From the IMG/VR virus record IMGVR_UViG_3300031621_000041, positions 1 through 22,227 of that record: a DNA stretch of 22,227 nt; one strand, 5' to 3'. The notes below the pieces were generated by a model. That model was given only the letters and a program-made list of their open reading frames with translations. It was not told the origin of the DNA and did no database searches. This DNA is from a virus. Shown in pieces: positions 8,257-15,482 of this stretch (the stretch's first letter is position 1; the number at the start of each line of letters is the position of its first letter). The position numbers and the translations under genes are program-made.

Positions 8257-10883
8257 TATATTGCTTCTCTTGTTGATCTAAATGCTTCCGCCGCCGCAAC
8301 CTTTAGGCTACGAACACGGGGACGACCGGTTGTTCGGTCAATTTTAAATTGAAATCCGTAGGCTCGTTTGTTTCCAATCCGTCCCCGGATAGAAACATCT
8401 TCGTCTTCAGAGAGTAATTCATTGTTAAGATAATTAGATAATTGTTTCAGATCTATTGTATCATCAACATTTTCTGTTATACCAGTAATAAAGAAATCTG
8501 ACTTTAAGTCAATGCTTGATTGCACCTGCATCTCGAAGTTATTCCACTTCTTTCTGTCAATGGTCTGATTGGTAAACATCCGAGTTGTCATCGAACCCTC
8601 AATATCCGGCACAAGTAAAAGACTATCCGGATCCTCGGTGCCAGCCGCAACTTGAGTAATAATACGATCGTTGCCCTGATCTAATGAATCAAGGCTATGA
8701 ATGCCCCCGTTAGTACTAATTGAATAAACCCCACGGTTCTTTCCGTCACCGGCTACAATAAGTTTCTTGAACTCAAAGCTACTGTCCCCAACATTGTCGA
8801 TTGATTCCCACTGCTTGTTAAGAAAGTTATAGATAATAATTCGATTATTGAACTGAGCGAGGTTTGTTTTTACCGATACATTTCCTTCATTGTCTACCTC
8901 AACGACTTCCTCATTCAGGGGAATTGCTAAGTAATACCGATTGTCAAAATAAACTCCGGAACTTTTATCCCACAAGTCTTTGTTAATTAACCCAATAGTA
9001 TTGTTAATAGATTCACTAAGGGGTACTTCATTTCCTCGAAGATTGTACAAGTCTTGGAAGTTCGCCCCGTATAAACCATTGTCAGATAAAAACAAAACGT
9101 TGTTACCTACCTGAATTATAGTATCTCTAGCAACACAACCTATCTCGTTGGTTAGCAACTGAGTTTGAGCGGTACTAAGATCTCCGCTATTAATCGCTAA
9201 ATGAATACTGTTACGATTAAATACTAATAGCTTGTCATCAGAAAAAGAATGAAGACCAACTGTAAAGTCAGCAGTTCCAGCATTAAATCGGAAGTTAGCA
9301 AAAACCTGATCGTATGTATCTGAATCAAGAATATCACTTACGGCTATTTCATCTTTCCTTCCGGTTGGAGTAATTTTTGTGCTTTCAGTAGGAAGTCCTG
9401 CATTAACAGTTTCCTGAGTAAAACGAAATGGAGTGACCAATCTACGTTGATGATAAACTCCGAACTCAGGTGCCGGCATATGCATAAAGCCTAAGCCAAT
9501 GGACACTGGCTTTGAAAATACTACACTCGTTCTGTTACTTGCATTTCCTAATTGAACGTAAAATGAAACTGTGTTTGCAGTTTTATCTACATTAAAGATT
9601 ACGTATTCATCTCCTAGTGCCAGTGCGGAGTTGCCAACAGCCTCAATGGTTATTGTATTTCCTACCTTTAAATTGGCTATATCTGCCGCCGGAACCTCAG
9701 CTACCGCTTCGCCATCCGTAATGTCCATAGTGGTAACACTTATTTCATCAGGCTGTCTAAAGGTCCCGTTTGCTACTAGAGTAAACGTTGGGTAAATTTT
9801 TGAATTACTGGTAACAGTATAGTTCGCTGTACCAGATGTCCCCACATTGTATGTAAATGTTTGATCAGTTACACTTGTTATCTCAAATTGACCGTTGGGA
9901 TTAATCGTTCCTGCTGAAACATCACGTATTTCTACCATGTCCCCAACAACTAATTGATGACTCAGGAATGTTTCAACATCAACCTCCGGGCTTCCGGTTT
10001 GGGATATTGCCTTAATACTAATTGGATTAAAAAACTTTTTGTTTTCAAGTGCAATCTGATTGTCTCGGAAAATAAACAATCGATTAAATGCCTGAAGCAT
10101 GTCGGACTTCTCGAGGACCGATTCTTCGTCAGGGAACCTCATCTCAAATGTTTCGTTATTTGATAAATTTAAAGCCAGTGCCGACAAGTTAGTTGATATT
10201 ATTATGTATTCCCCTTTTGTCGCAACAGGATTGCTATAGTTAGTTCCACAACGAACACCAGTAACTTTTGATGCATCTAAAGTAGAACGTCCTCCCGGGG
10301 AAGACAAGGGTTGTGTACTCAGGACCTCGGTGATTGGGGCAAAGGGTAACGTAAATGAAGTAACTAATCCTTGTGCAGGAGGGTATGTATAAAATCCCGT
10401 GGTTCCTGTTTTTGATGATTGAAACTTAAATCTGTTAGAACCATTAACTTCTGTAATAATGTAGCTTCCGTTTATATCAGGAAAACTTGATCGGAATACT
10501 CCATTAATAACAATTTGATTTCCCACGACAAACCCATGGTTAGTAAGTTTAATTGTAACAGTTCCGTCAGTTACAATTCCAACTGACTCCATTACTCTAG
10601 GTAATATTCCTATAGTAGAGGTAGGATCATTCCCAACGAACTCACTTACATTGGGTAATCGAAACGTATTTGACCCAGCCGCAAAGGGGACATTTAAAAC
10701 ATCAATGCCTTTACGGACTTGCCACTCTCCGTTTAAATCAAGGCGACCATTTCTTGACTCAGCCAAAACTCCCGGTTGCAGTTGATCAGGGCGAACACGA
10801 TTATTAAACCCAGAGAATGCAGTCTCTAAGTCTTCTTGCATTGGGTCGTCTTCACGACCGTAGGATCTATATCTTCCGGGCAT
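8256..10883 (-). CDS. Tail nozzle/hub protein (tail tubular protein B-like), 875 aa
   Basis: The ATG at 10883 (MPGRYRSYGREDDPMQEDLE) overlaps the preceding stop by one base (TAATG), so I prefer it to the in-frame TTG four codons upstream. The N-terminus has the motif GFNNRVRPDQLQPGVLAESR followed by LDLNGEWQVRKG, characteristic of a large podovirus tail protein that I associate with the nozzle/stabilisation protein. Three related beta modules (about residues 98-166, 299-358 and 381-444) follow the pattern HGFxxGNxIxIxG...NGxYxITxV...F. Later come the family-typical segments VYHQRRLVTPFRF, SDILDSDTYD, KLLVFNRNSIHL, LTNEIGCVARDTI and VLFLSDNGLYG, which look like beta-propeller blades. The length suits a T7 gp12-like nozzle with inserted domains. 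It should connect the adaptor ring to the fibres encoded downstream. Confidence 0.85.
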   Translation of the reverse strand: MPGRYRSYGREDDPMQEDLETAFSGFNNRVRPDQLQPGVLAESRNGRLDLNGEWQVRKGIDVLNVPFAAGSNTFRLPNVSEFVGNDPTSTIGILPRVMESVGIVTDGTVTIKLTNHGFVVGNQIVINGVFRSSFPDINGSYIITEVNGSNRFKFQSSKTGTTGFYTYPPAQGLVTSFTLPFAPITEVLSTQPLSSPGGRSTLDASKVTGVRCGTNYSNPVATKGEYIIISTNLSALALNLSNNETFEMRFPDEESVLEKSDMLQAFNRLFIFRDNQIALENKKFFNPISIKAISQTGSPEVDVETFLSHQLVVGDMVEIRDVSAGTINPNGQFEITSVTDQTFTYNVGTSGTANYTVTSNSKIYPTFTLVANGTFRQPDEISVTTMDITDGEAVAEVPAADIANLKVGNTITIEAVGNSALALGDEYVIFNVDKTANTVSFYVQLGNASNRTSVVFSKPVSIGLGFMHMPAPEFGVYHQRRLVTPFRFTQETVNAGLPTESTKITPTGRKDEIAVSDILDSDTYDQVFANFRFNAGTADFTVGLHSFSDDKLLVFNRNSIHLAINSGDLSTAQTQLLTNEIGCVARDTIIQVGNNVLFLSDNGLYGANFQDLYNLRGNEVPLSESINNTIGLINKDLWDKSSGVYFDNRYYLAIPLNEEVVEVDNEGNVSVKTNLAQFNNRIIIYNFLNKQWESIDNVGDSSFEFKKLIVAGDGKNRGVYSISTNGGIHSLDSLDQGNDRIITQVAAGTEDPDSLLLVPDIEGSMTTRMFTNQTIDRKKWNNFEMQVQSSIDLKSDFFITGITENVDDTIDLKQLSNYLNNELLSEDEDVSIRGRIGNKRAYGFQFKIDRTTGRPRVRSLKVAAAEAFRSTREAI

Positions 10884-11110
10884 TAGCAGTTCCAAGCTTT
10901 GCGGCTCCAGTAGTTAGCCGACAACTTATTTGATTTACCTTTGATCCCTCCGCTTCTTGCACAGTAGCTTTTCTTCCGTGCCGGACGGTTTTTCTTTATG
11001 GTCATGTTTGCATCACCAAACCTGACAACCTTTTCTTTGCCACCTTGGCAAGCCTTGACAACAAACTTCTTCCCACCTTGCACATCTCTGCGAGGTGAGT
11101 TGCATTTCAT
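10883..11110 (-). CDS. Small basic Cys-containing conserved phage protein (75 aa)
   Basis: I choose the ATG at 11110 (MKCNSPRRDVQGGKKFVVKA), seven bases after the preceding stop, over an in-frame GTG at 11131 that would overlap the upstream gene. The 75-residue product is strongly basic, with GGKEKVVRFGDANMTIKK and ANYWSRKAWNC at the end. I recognise this type of short protein (KxCNSP ... KVVRFGDxNM ... ARYWSxKxW) as widespread in phages, usually of unknown function. It lies in a run of four very small basic genes between the membrane genes and the hub. Its stop overlaps the hub start (TAATG). A nucleic-acid-binding or virion-internal role fits the charge but is only inference. Confidence 0.85.
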   Translation of the reverse strand: MKCNSPRRDVQGGKKFVVKACQGGKEKVVRFGDANMTIKKNRPARKKSYCARSGGIKGKSNKLSANYWSRKAWNC

Positions 11111-11117
11111 TTTACTT

Positions 11118-11366
11118 TTATTTATTGCCACGTTTTACTTTTGCTTTAGGGGTGTTACTTACAAATTGTTTTCCTTTTGCTCCGGCTTTCTTTTTCTTTC
11201 TTGCTGTAGCCGCTCGCTCTGACTTAGACAAACTTTTAGCTTTAGCCATCGGAAGGCAACGGTCGGGATTCTTTTTGTTCTTAGACGTTCCGCAAGGTCC
11301 CTTAATTGATCCATCGATTCCAATTCTAACCCAGTTTTGTTGTCTCCACTTTTTAAGCTCACCCAT
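11118..11366 (-). CDS. Small basic conserved phage protein (82 aa, possibly DUF6321-like)
   Basis: An 82-residue protein with N-terminal KKWRQQNWVRIGIDGSIKGP, then CGTSKNKKNPDRCLPMAKAK, then LSKSERAATARKKKKAGAKG. The order tryptophan-rich strand, CGTS...NPDRCLP, SLSKxERAATARKKKKAGAKG is conserved in many phage genomes, and I recall it as DUF6321-like, unverified. Two cysteines in the CGTS/RCLP part could bind metal or form a bridge; the C-terminal half is polybasic and probably disordered. The start overlaps the preceding stop by one base (TAATG). Function is unknown. Consistent pairing with the 75-residue protein downstream suggests the two act together, perhaps as minor virion or DNA-binding components. 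Confidence 0.87.
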   Translation of the reverse strand: MGELKKWRQQNWVRIGIDGSIKGPCGTSKNKKNPDRCLPMAKAKSLSKSERAATARKKKKAGAKGKQFVSNTPKAKVKRGNK

Positions 11367-11506
11367 TATTTCTTCCGCTTTTTCTTACCCTTCGCATAGT
11401 TAGGGTCCTTGCAATACTTTGATGCCGCCATATTAGCATAGGCACTAGGATACTTATCGAAAGTCCTACGTGCCCAAGCTATACCTTTTTTGCAGATCTT
11501 AGCCAT
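11366..11506 (-). CDS. Tiny basic conserved phage protein (46 aa)
   Basis: A 46-residue product, MAKICKKGIAWARRTFDKYP followed by SAYANMAASKYCKDPNYA and a polybasic tail KGKKKRKK. The core pattern (KxC-x-KGxAWAxRTFxxYPSAYANxxAxxYC) is one I recognise from short phage genes of unknown function, so this is a real gene despite its size. Two cysteines 27 residues apart could form a metal site or disulphide. Its ATG overlaps the stop of the 26-residue gene by one base (TAATG), and its stop overlaps the next ATG the same way, giving a translationally coupled chain. Function unknown. Confidence 0.85.
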   Translation of the reverse strand: MAKICKKGIAWARRTFDKYPSAYANMAASKYCKDPNYAKGKKKRKK

Positions 11507-11586
11507 TAGCACTTACCACGTTTCATTTTCTTTTTGGCTGGTGGTCTTCCTTTTTTAGTTCCGTATGTTCCTTTTCCTTTTGGCAT
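11506..11586 (-). CDS. Mini-protein MPKGKGTYGTKKGRPP type (26 aa)
   Basis: A 26-residue product: MPKGKGTYGTKKGRPPAKKK then MKRGKC. It has a clear SD (AAAGGA nine bases before the ATG, in AAAAGGATATATTATG) and ends in a one-base overlap with the following ATG. Short proteins beginning MPKGKGTYGxKxGRP are common in phage genomes of this type, which supports it being a real gene. The GRPP core resembles an AT-hook (GRP flanked by basic residues), so minor-groove DNA binding is plausible; this is inference. It opens the chain of four tiny basic genes. Confidence 0.8.
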   Translation of the reverse strand: MPKGKGTYGTKKGRPPAKKKMKRGKC

Positions 11587-11597
11587 AATATATCCTT

Positions 11598-11993
11598 TTA
11601 TTTAACTTGAGATGATCCGAAGTAAAAGCCAACAATAGCTAGTGCTGTCTGGCGAACCTCCGGTAGAATGACGAATCCTTGCAGGGTGTCCCATCTAAGG
11701 GTCTTGAATAGCCCTAGAAAGCCGTTTGTTTCCCTGCCTACGGTTACCCCTACGTTAGTGAATGCAAAGACGAATGGGGCTACTACAATGGCAAAGAACG
11801 TTATTGCTACTAATCCCCGGCGAACCCATACACCGCCCCGGGCAGATGCCTTGTCCGCAGACAGGTCCGCCACGTTCTGACGTTGGATCATTGCCTCAAG
11901 GGCACGACCCTGTGCTTCGGCTTGAGTGGCTATAAGTTTCATTATAAATCCTGAAACACTACCGCCTAGCATTGCTAATAGTTCTATTGTCAT
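11598..11993 (-). CDS. Membrane protein, holin-like (131 aa)
   Basis: The start is set at ATG 11993 (MTIELLAMLGGSVSGFIMKL): it overlaps the preceding stop as ATGA and has the SD GGAAAGGA eight to ten bases upstream; an ATG six codons earlier lacks an SD. The protein has an N-terminal hydrophobic helix (about 3-20), an amphipathic Gln/Ala-rich helix (ATQAEAQGRALEAMIQRQ), a basic GGVWVRRG turn, a long transmembrane segment (LVAITFFAIVVAPFVFAF) and a final hydrophobic segment with LPEVRQTALAIVGFYFGSSQ. This three-segment arrangement resembles 3TM holin-type proteins (GTA_holin_3TM-like), so release of lysins through the inner membrane is the likely role. No endolysin gene is in the window. The family call is tentative; membrane location is well supported. 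Confidence 0.8.
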   Translation of the reverse strand: MTIELLAMLGGSVSGFIMKLIATQAEAQGRALEAMIQRQNVADLSADKASARGGVWVRRGLVAITFFAIVVAPFVFAFTNVGVTVGRETNGFLGLFKTLRWDTLQGFVILPEVRQTALAIVGFYFGSSQVK

Positions 11994-12151
11994 TTGTTCA
12001 TTCCTTTCCATATTTTAATAATGGATGATACCATGTATCCAAGTGTAGCCAAGCCTACGAGCAGGCTGACGAATGAATTAATTTCTTGTAGTCCTAGTGT
12101 AGCCAAAAAACCTCCGGTTCCTATAAATGATTTTGTAAATATTTCTTCCAT
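11990..12151 (-). CDS. Small membrane protein (53 aa), possible holin partner
   Basis: A 53-residue product beginning MEEIFTKSFIGTGGFLATLG. It has two short hydrophobic segments (about 9-20 and 27-47) separated by LQEINS, and a basic end (IIKIWKGMNK). It starts two bases after the LRR gene stop and ends in an ATGA overlap with the holin-like gene, so the two membrane proteins are translationally coupled. I have seen similar GGFLATL...LVGxxTxxYMxxxIxKxxK small proteins next to holin-like genes in marine phages. A role as holin, antiholin or membrane partner is inferred. No SD precedes the start (TTAATTAATTATG). Confidence 0.8.
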   Translation of the reverse strand: MEEIFTKSFIGTGGFLATLGLQEINSFVSLLVGLATLGYMVSSIIKIWKGMNK

Positions 12152-12153
12152 AA

Positions 12154-13227
12154 TTAATTAAATGCTGGGAGATTAACTGTCCACCCTGCCGCTACTAGTG
12201 TGTCCTTGTCGGCTAATCCGGCTGATGTAGGATAGCCATTTCTTCCACTAATATCTATAATGTTTGGGCTAATGGTGCCGGCATTAGCAAAAGCATTTAA
12301 TATTTTATCAACCTCGACTGTAGATAGTTGACAATTACTGGCATAGAATCTTGACAGTTTATTGGTTACATCGAAGTCAGATGCTAGGCTAAGATCGTTT
12401 TTAAATCCACGATTCCAAGGTTCGCCTGCACCAACGTGATAAAATGTTAAAGCTGTAGCACCGGAAAGATTTGGTATTTCACCGGTTAACATAACCTTAG
12501 GATGAATCCTTGAGTATGTTTGTCCATCGTCCTGACCGTATGCTAAGTATGATTCGATTACAGTATTGGCACTTAAGTCGTGTATACTCCCTTCAAATGC
12601 ATTGCTTTGAACTTGATATTTTTTTGTAGTTGAACTTAAACTTGGAAGTTCCCCTGTAAATTTATTGCCTTGAATAAACATATTCTTAGCAGTAACGTTT
12701 GAAGGGAATTCTCCGGGAATTGAATTACCCTTGAAGTTTATCGTTAGGTAATCTACACTTGCACCATTGTTCCACTTAGGCATTGGTTGCTTTATACCTA
12801 AATTTTCTAGTTTTAATGTATCTGATCCGCCAGTAATTGCATCCCAATAAAACTCTAGTCCGCCTAAATTTTCTATAGAAGATGCTCCAGTACTAGAATT
12901 TATTCCACTAGCAAATAAAGCACCTGCAGTTACAGAAATTACATCGCCCGAAGTAAGACCACTGTAGGTTTTACTAACAATAGTAGAAACATTTGAGCTT
13001 GTTCCGTCACCAAAATAAATAGTAGTAGTTCCGCTTCTGGCAAAAGTAAAGGACTCAGAAGCGGCACCGCTAGCAACAAAAGAAAACAACCTTAACCTAA
13101 ACGGGTCAGGAGTTGGTAGACTGCCTGTATCGATGATACCTGCCCCTATGTCCCCAAAGGATCCGTGCCTTGCCCCAAATGTTTGAAGATCAGGTCCGGA
13201 TAATAAACTTATCTGGGATGATTCCAT
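12154..13227 (-). CDS. Leucine-rich-repeat virion/adhesin-like protein (357 aa)
   Basis: N-terminal residues 1-140 are beta-rich, with an Ig/PKD-like stretch TTTIYFGDGTSSN. Residues about 150-300 are irregular leucine-rich repeats of the plant-type LxGxIPxL pattern: GNSIPGEFPSN, GNKFTGELPSLSS, SNAFEGSIHDLSA and LTGEIPNLSGA. The C-terminus (NCQLSTVEVDKILNAFANAG, IDISGRNG, AGLADKDTLVAAGWTVNLP) is the cap I associate with phage and bacterial secreted LRR proteins. There is no signal peptide or membrane anchor, consistent with a virion component. It starts directly after the stop of the 102-residue gene (TAG-ATG) and ends two bases before the 53-residue membrane gene. LRR domains bind proteins or glycans, so receptor recognition or capsid-surface display is plausible. 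The fold is well supported, the function is not. Confidence 0.88.
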   Translation of the reverse strand: MESSQISLLSGPDLQTFGARHGSFGDIGAGIIDTGSLPTPDPFRLRLFSFVASGAASESFTFARSGTTTIYFGDGTSSNVSTIVSKTYSGLTSGDVISVTAGALFASGINSSTGASSIENLGGLEFYWDAITGGSDTLKLENLGIKQPMPKWNNGASVDYLTINFKGNSIPGEFPSNVTAKNMFIQGNKFTGELPSLSSTTKKYQVQSNAFEGSIHDLSANTVIESYLAYGQDDGQTYSRIHPKVMLTGEIPNLSGATALTFYHVGAGEPWNRGFKNDLSLASDFDVTNKLSRFYASNCQLSTVEVDKILNAFANAGTISPNIIDISGRNGYPTSAGLADKDTLVAAGWTVNLPAFN

Positions 13228-13536
13228 CTACGATGACATCTCTGTTCCGTATACAATAGCAGTGCCACTAGCGGCAATAAAGCTAGCAACTCGTGCGGCT
13301 TGAATGCTTAGAGAATATGCACGTCCGGCATACAACTTGTGACCGTTTGCTGTGCTTGGAGTAGATCCATCAAGTGTCATAAAAACATCTGCTGTTTGAA
13401 CATCAAATGAAATAACATTAGTAGATGGATCAAAGGCTCCGAACTCAACTGCGGCACCGGATGTCACGGATAAACGTTGGGCACTGGCACCTTGTGTTGG
13501 GCTTAGGTATAGATTTGTAACGAATGAATTAGCCAT
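13228..13536 (-). CDS. Small beta-rich putative virion protein (102 aa)
   Basis: A 102-residue protein, MANSFVTNLYLSPTQGASAQ, with alternating hydrophobic residues throughout (strand-rich), a VFMTLDGSTPS turn and a YAGRAYSLSI strand. It resembles small decoration or adaptor-associated proteins of other tailed phages (pattern FxTLDGSxPSxxNGHxLxAG), but I cannot name a family. It overlaps the adaptor stop by one base (TAATG) and abuts the LRR gene with no gap. Position between adaptor and LRR protein suggests a minor head or neck component. It might anchor the LRR protein; that is inference. Confidence 0.8.
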   Translation of the reverse strand: MANSFVTNLYLSPTQGASAQRLSVTSGAAVEFGAFDPSTNVISFDVQTADVFMTLDGSTPSTANGHKLYAGRAYSLSIQAARVASFIAASGTAIVYGTEMSS

Positions 13537-14147
13537 TATCTTGATTGTGTTGAAACGTAAGTAGTAAACTTACGTCGAATTGTATTATTGTTTGAGATTA
13601 TATCGAGCTTCTCTAGCTCGGTTGCTAGGTAAGATGTTGCTTTATTTTCTTCGTCCATTGCTTTACTGGTCTGTCCGTCCATGCGGAGGAAGTCAGCATA
13701 AGTAGCATGAGCGGCGAAGTAGAAAAATTCCTCGGGAATATCTGTTGAGGTTTTTGTAAAATCCTTAAATACTTTTTTGTAGGTTACATAAACTGAACTG
13801 TTAGTCGTGCTACCTAAGTTCATTACGTGAGCACCGTTCGCATCAACATAAAAGTTATACTCCAGAGTTCCTGAATTAAGAAACGGCTGGTCACGATGAA
13901 TACGTTGGAACTCAGATATATCATCCTTTGTCGAATTTGTTTGTATAAAGGGAACAACTTGGTCACTTGATATGGTTCTCTCTTCCCCTACGATAATGTA
14001 AGGTGTCCACATCTGAGAAGCACTGTAAGCCTCATACAACCTGCGGTTAGCTAAACGTAGTATGTCATCTTCTTCGCTTGAAGTAAATGCATTAACACCG
14101 GCTAAGGACCGGACTAGTTGAAATAGATCTGAATAACTTTTAGCCAT
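13536..14147 (-). CDS. Head-tail adaptor (tail tubular protein A / gp11-like), 203 aa
   Basis: A 203-residue protein, MAKSYSDLFQLVRSLAGVNA. It has an N-terminal helical part with DDILRLANRRLYEAYSASQM (helix packing against portal in this class), a central beta region (EFQRIHRDQPF, EYNFYVDANGAHVMNLG, SSVYVTYKKVFKDF), and a C-terminal helix pair (PEEFFYFAAHATYADFLRMD ... KAMDEENKATSYLATELEKL). This architecture and the place after portal, scaffold and capsid match podovirus adaptor proteins that form the ring between portal and nozzle. It overlaps genes on both sides by one base (TAATG), so is translated in a coupled chain. Assignment by architecture and position; no catalytic motif expected. 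Confidence 0.8.
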   Translation of the reverse strand: MAKSYSDLFQLVRSLAGVNAFTSSEEDDILRLANRRLYEAYSASQMWTPYIIVGEERTISSDQVVPFIQTNSTKDDISEFQRIHRDQPFLNSGTLEYNFYVDANGAHVMNLGSTTNSSVYVTYKKVFKDFTKTSTDIPEEFFYFAAHATYADFLRMDGQTSKAMDEENKATSYLATELEKLDIISNNNTIRRKFTTYVSTQSR

Positions 14148-14422
14148 TAGATTTTATTGGGAGCAAGCTCGGGCATTTCCTTTTGGAAAAACTTTAAAAA
14201 TTCTTTGCTGTGCACTTCTTCGGTTCCGTATTGTTGAACCAATCGAAAGTATTCACGAGCAGGTATAGTTGCAATGCATTTACCAAGCACCGGGTGAGTC
14301 TTCCCGACATTGGAGTGTGCCTCTTCTTTGGCAACATCAACACGTTCTTTTTCTGTTTGAACTTCATTGACCAAATATTTGTCAACGTATTCGTTTAATT
14401 CTGTACTTATTTGTTCTGACAT
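14147..14422 (-). CDS. Conserved hypothetical protein (91 aa) just after the capsid terminator
   Basis: I place the start at ATG 14422 (MSEQISTELNEYVDKYLVNE); the frame is open further upstream but that part overlaps the terminator and the capsid gene and reads as non-natural protein. The 91-residue product is helical and charged. Its C-terminal half, IPAREYFRLVQQYGTEEVHS followed by KEFLKFFQKEMPEL, looks conserved and resembles short proteins seen after capsid genes in marine phages; I know no function. It begins 10 bases beyond the terminator, so its message comes from readthrough or an unseen promoter, and no SD is visible (TTTTTATCTACACAT precedes the ATG). It overlaps the adaptor start by one base. 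Confidence 0.75.
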   Translation of the reverse strand: MSEQISTELNEYVDKYLVNEVQTEKERVDVAKEEAHSNVGKTHPVLGKCIATIPAREYFRLVQQYGTEEVHSKEFLKFFQKEMPELAPNKI

Positions 14423-14431
14423 ATGTGTAGA

Positions 14432-14472
14432 TAAAAAGAAGCTCCCTGCCCCAGATGGGGCAAGGAGACTTC
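14432..14472 (-). terminator. Strong intrinsic terminator after the major capsid gene
   Basis: On the minus strand, GAAGTCTCCTTGCCCC is followed by loop ATCT and then GGGGCAGGGAGCTTC, giving a stem of about 15 pairs with one mismatch/bulge, directly followed by TTTTTAT. It begins nine bases after the capsid stop codon and ends ten bases before the next start. This is a textbook Rho-independent terminator inside the structural operon, likely partial, and it would also protect the 3' end of the capsid message. Confidence 0.93.
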
Positions 14473-14480
14473 GGATTGAA

Positions 14481-15470
14481 TTAGTCGATCTGAGTGATCT
14501 TACCGTGAGCTTGAGGATGGTATACACCAAGTCCAAGAACACAATCAACGTAGCCACGTTCGCCGCCACCCTGATTAGGAAGACGAGTTGAACCCATTGG
14601 GATCAGTTCGTGGATGCCGTAGTACTCAGGGTTAACCAAGTATCCAGTAGCAGTAGTTGTAGTGCCAGTCGAAGCAGGCATACAAGCTGGGTTACCGTTG
14701 ATGATGCTTACGATGCCGTGGTCACTTTGGTAAAGCTCAACTGACAACTTGATTGTGGAAGAACCACCGTCATAGTTAACCGAACGAACTGAATCAGAGA
14801 GAAGTCCACCGACACGAGCGAAATCAGAGATTACACGACGAAGACCTGTGTCAGCAACAAGAGTCAAGCTATCTACGTTGCCTGTTTGGCGGTAGATGCT
14901 GGAGATCAAGTCATTGAACTTAGCTTCGTTGAATCCAGTTGTAGCATAGATGCTAGAACCGGGAGTCTCAAATCCAGCAGGAACTAAACCAGCGGCAGGA
15001 GTGTCATCGATGAAAGCACCAAGACCAGCAGTAAGATAGGCATTAGCACCAGTTCCTATTTGTTTGTCTTGAGCACCACAAAGAGTAAGCTCGATGTCAC
15101 GTTTTAGTTCACGGATTGACTTGGCTTCAGCCTCAGCAAGTTTAGCAGGACCGACAGAATCAGTAGCCTCTTGAAGGTCTGATACCATGTAGTCACGGCG
15201 GAACTTTTGAACGTAGTTAGAAGTACGTTCACGAGCGGCGAATGCATCAGTGAATGTTGCAACGTCAGCACCTTCGACAACACCTGCGGCGGCTGGATCG
15301 TCCAGCTTGTCAAGTGTCCACTCGAAGTTAACGTTGGTAGCTTTTTTGCGAGAACCGCCGGAGAGAACTGGAGTTTCCTCGGGGGCAAGTACTGACAGGA
15401 TGTCGGTTAAGTCTTCACGATTGGAAGAAGCCGATCCCGGTAATGTTGTGAATGTATTTGAAAATGCCAT
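14481..15470 (-). CDS. Major capsid protein, SU10/DUF5309 type (329 aa)
   Basis: A 329-residue protein, MAFSNTFTTLPGSASSNRED, with the segments DILSVLAPEETPVLSG, NVNFEWTLDKLDDPA, GVVEGADVATFTDAFAARER, NYVQKFRRDYMVSDLQEATD and AEAKSIRELKRDIELTLCGA. This is the characteristic sequence series of the DUF5309 (SU10-type) HK97-fold major capsid family. The middle has the FNDLISSIYRQTGN region with LTLVADTGLRRVISDFAR, and the C-terminus has LSVELYQSDHGIVSIINGN. There is no N-terminal protease-like domain. It follows the scaffold by 12 bases and is followed by a strong terminator. Oddly for the most abundant virion protein there is no SD; AT-rich CATTTAATAAA precedes the ATG. Family recognition is confident. 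Confidence 0.95.
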   Translation of the reverse strand: MAFSNTFTTLPGSASSNREDLTDILSVLAPEETPVLSGGSRKKATNVNFEWTLDKLDDPAAAGVVEGADVATFTDAFAARERTSNYVQKFRRDYMVSDLQEATDSVGPAKLAEAEAKSIRELKRDIELTLCGAQDKQIGTGANAYLTAGLGAFIDDTPAAGLVPAGFETPGSSIYATTGFNEAKFNDLISSIYRQTGNVDSLTLVADTGLRRVISDFARVGGLLSDSVRSVNYDGGSSTIKLSVELYQSDHGIVSIINGNPACMPASTGTTTTATGYLVNPEYYGIHELIPMGSTRLPNQGGGERGYVDCVLGLGVYHPQAHGKITQID

Positions 15471-15482
15471 TTTATTAAATGT

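Noticed and set aside
14423-14569. N-terminal extension of the 91-residue protein
   Set aside because: It overlaps the capsid C-terminus and the terminator hairpin, and reads as an unnatural sequence; the ATG at 14422 lies right after the terminator.
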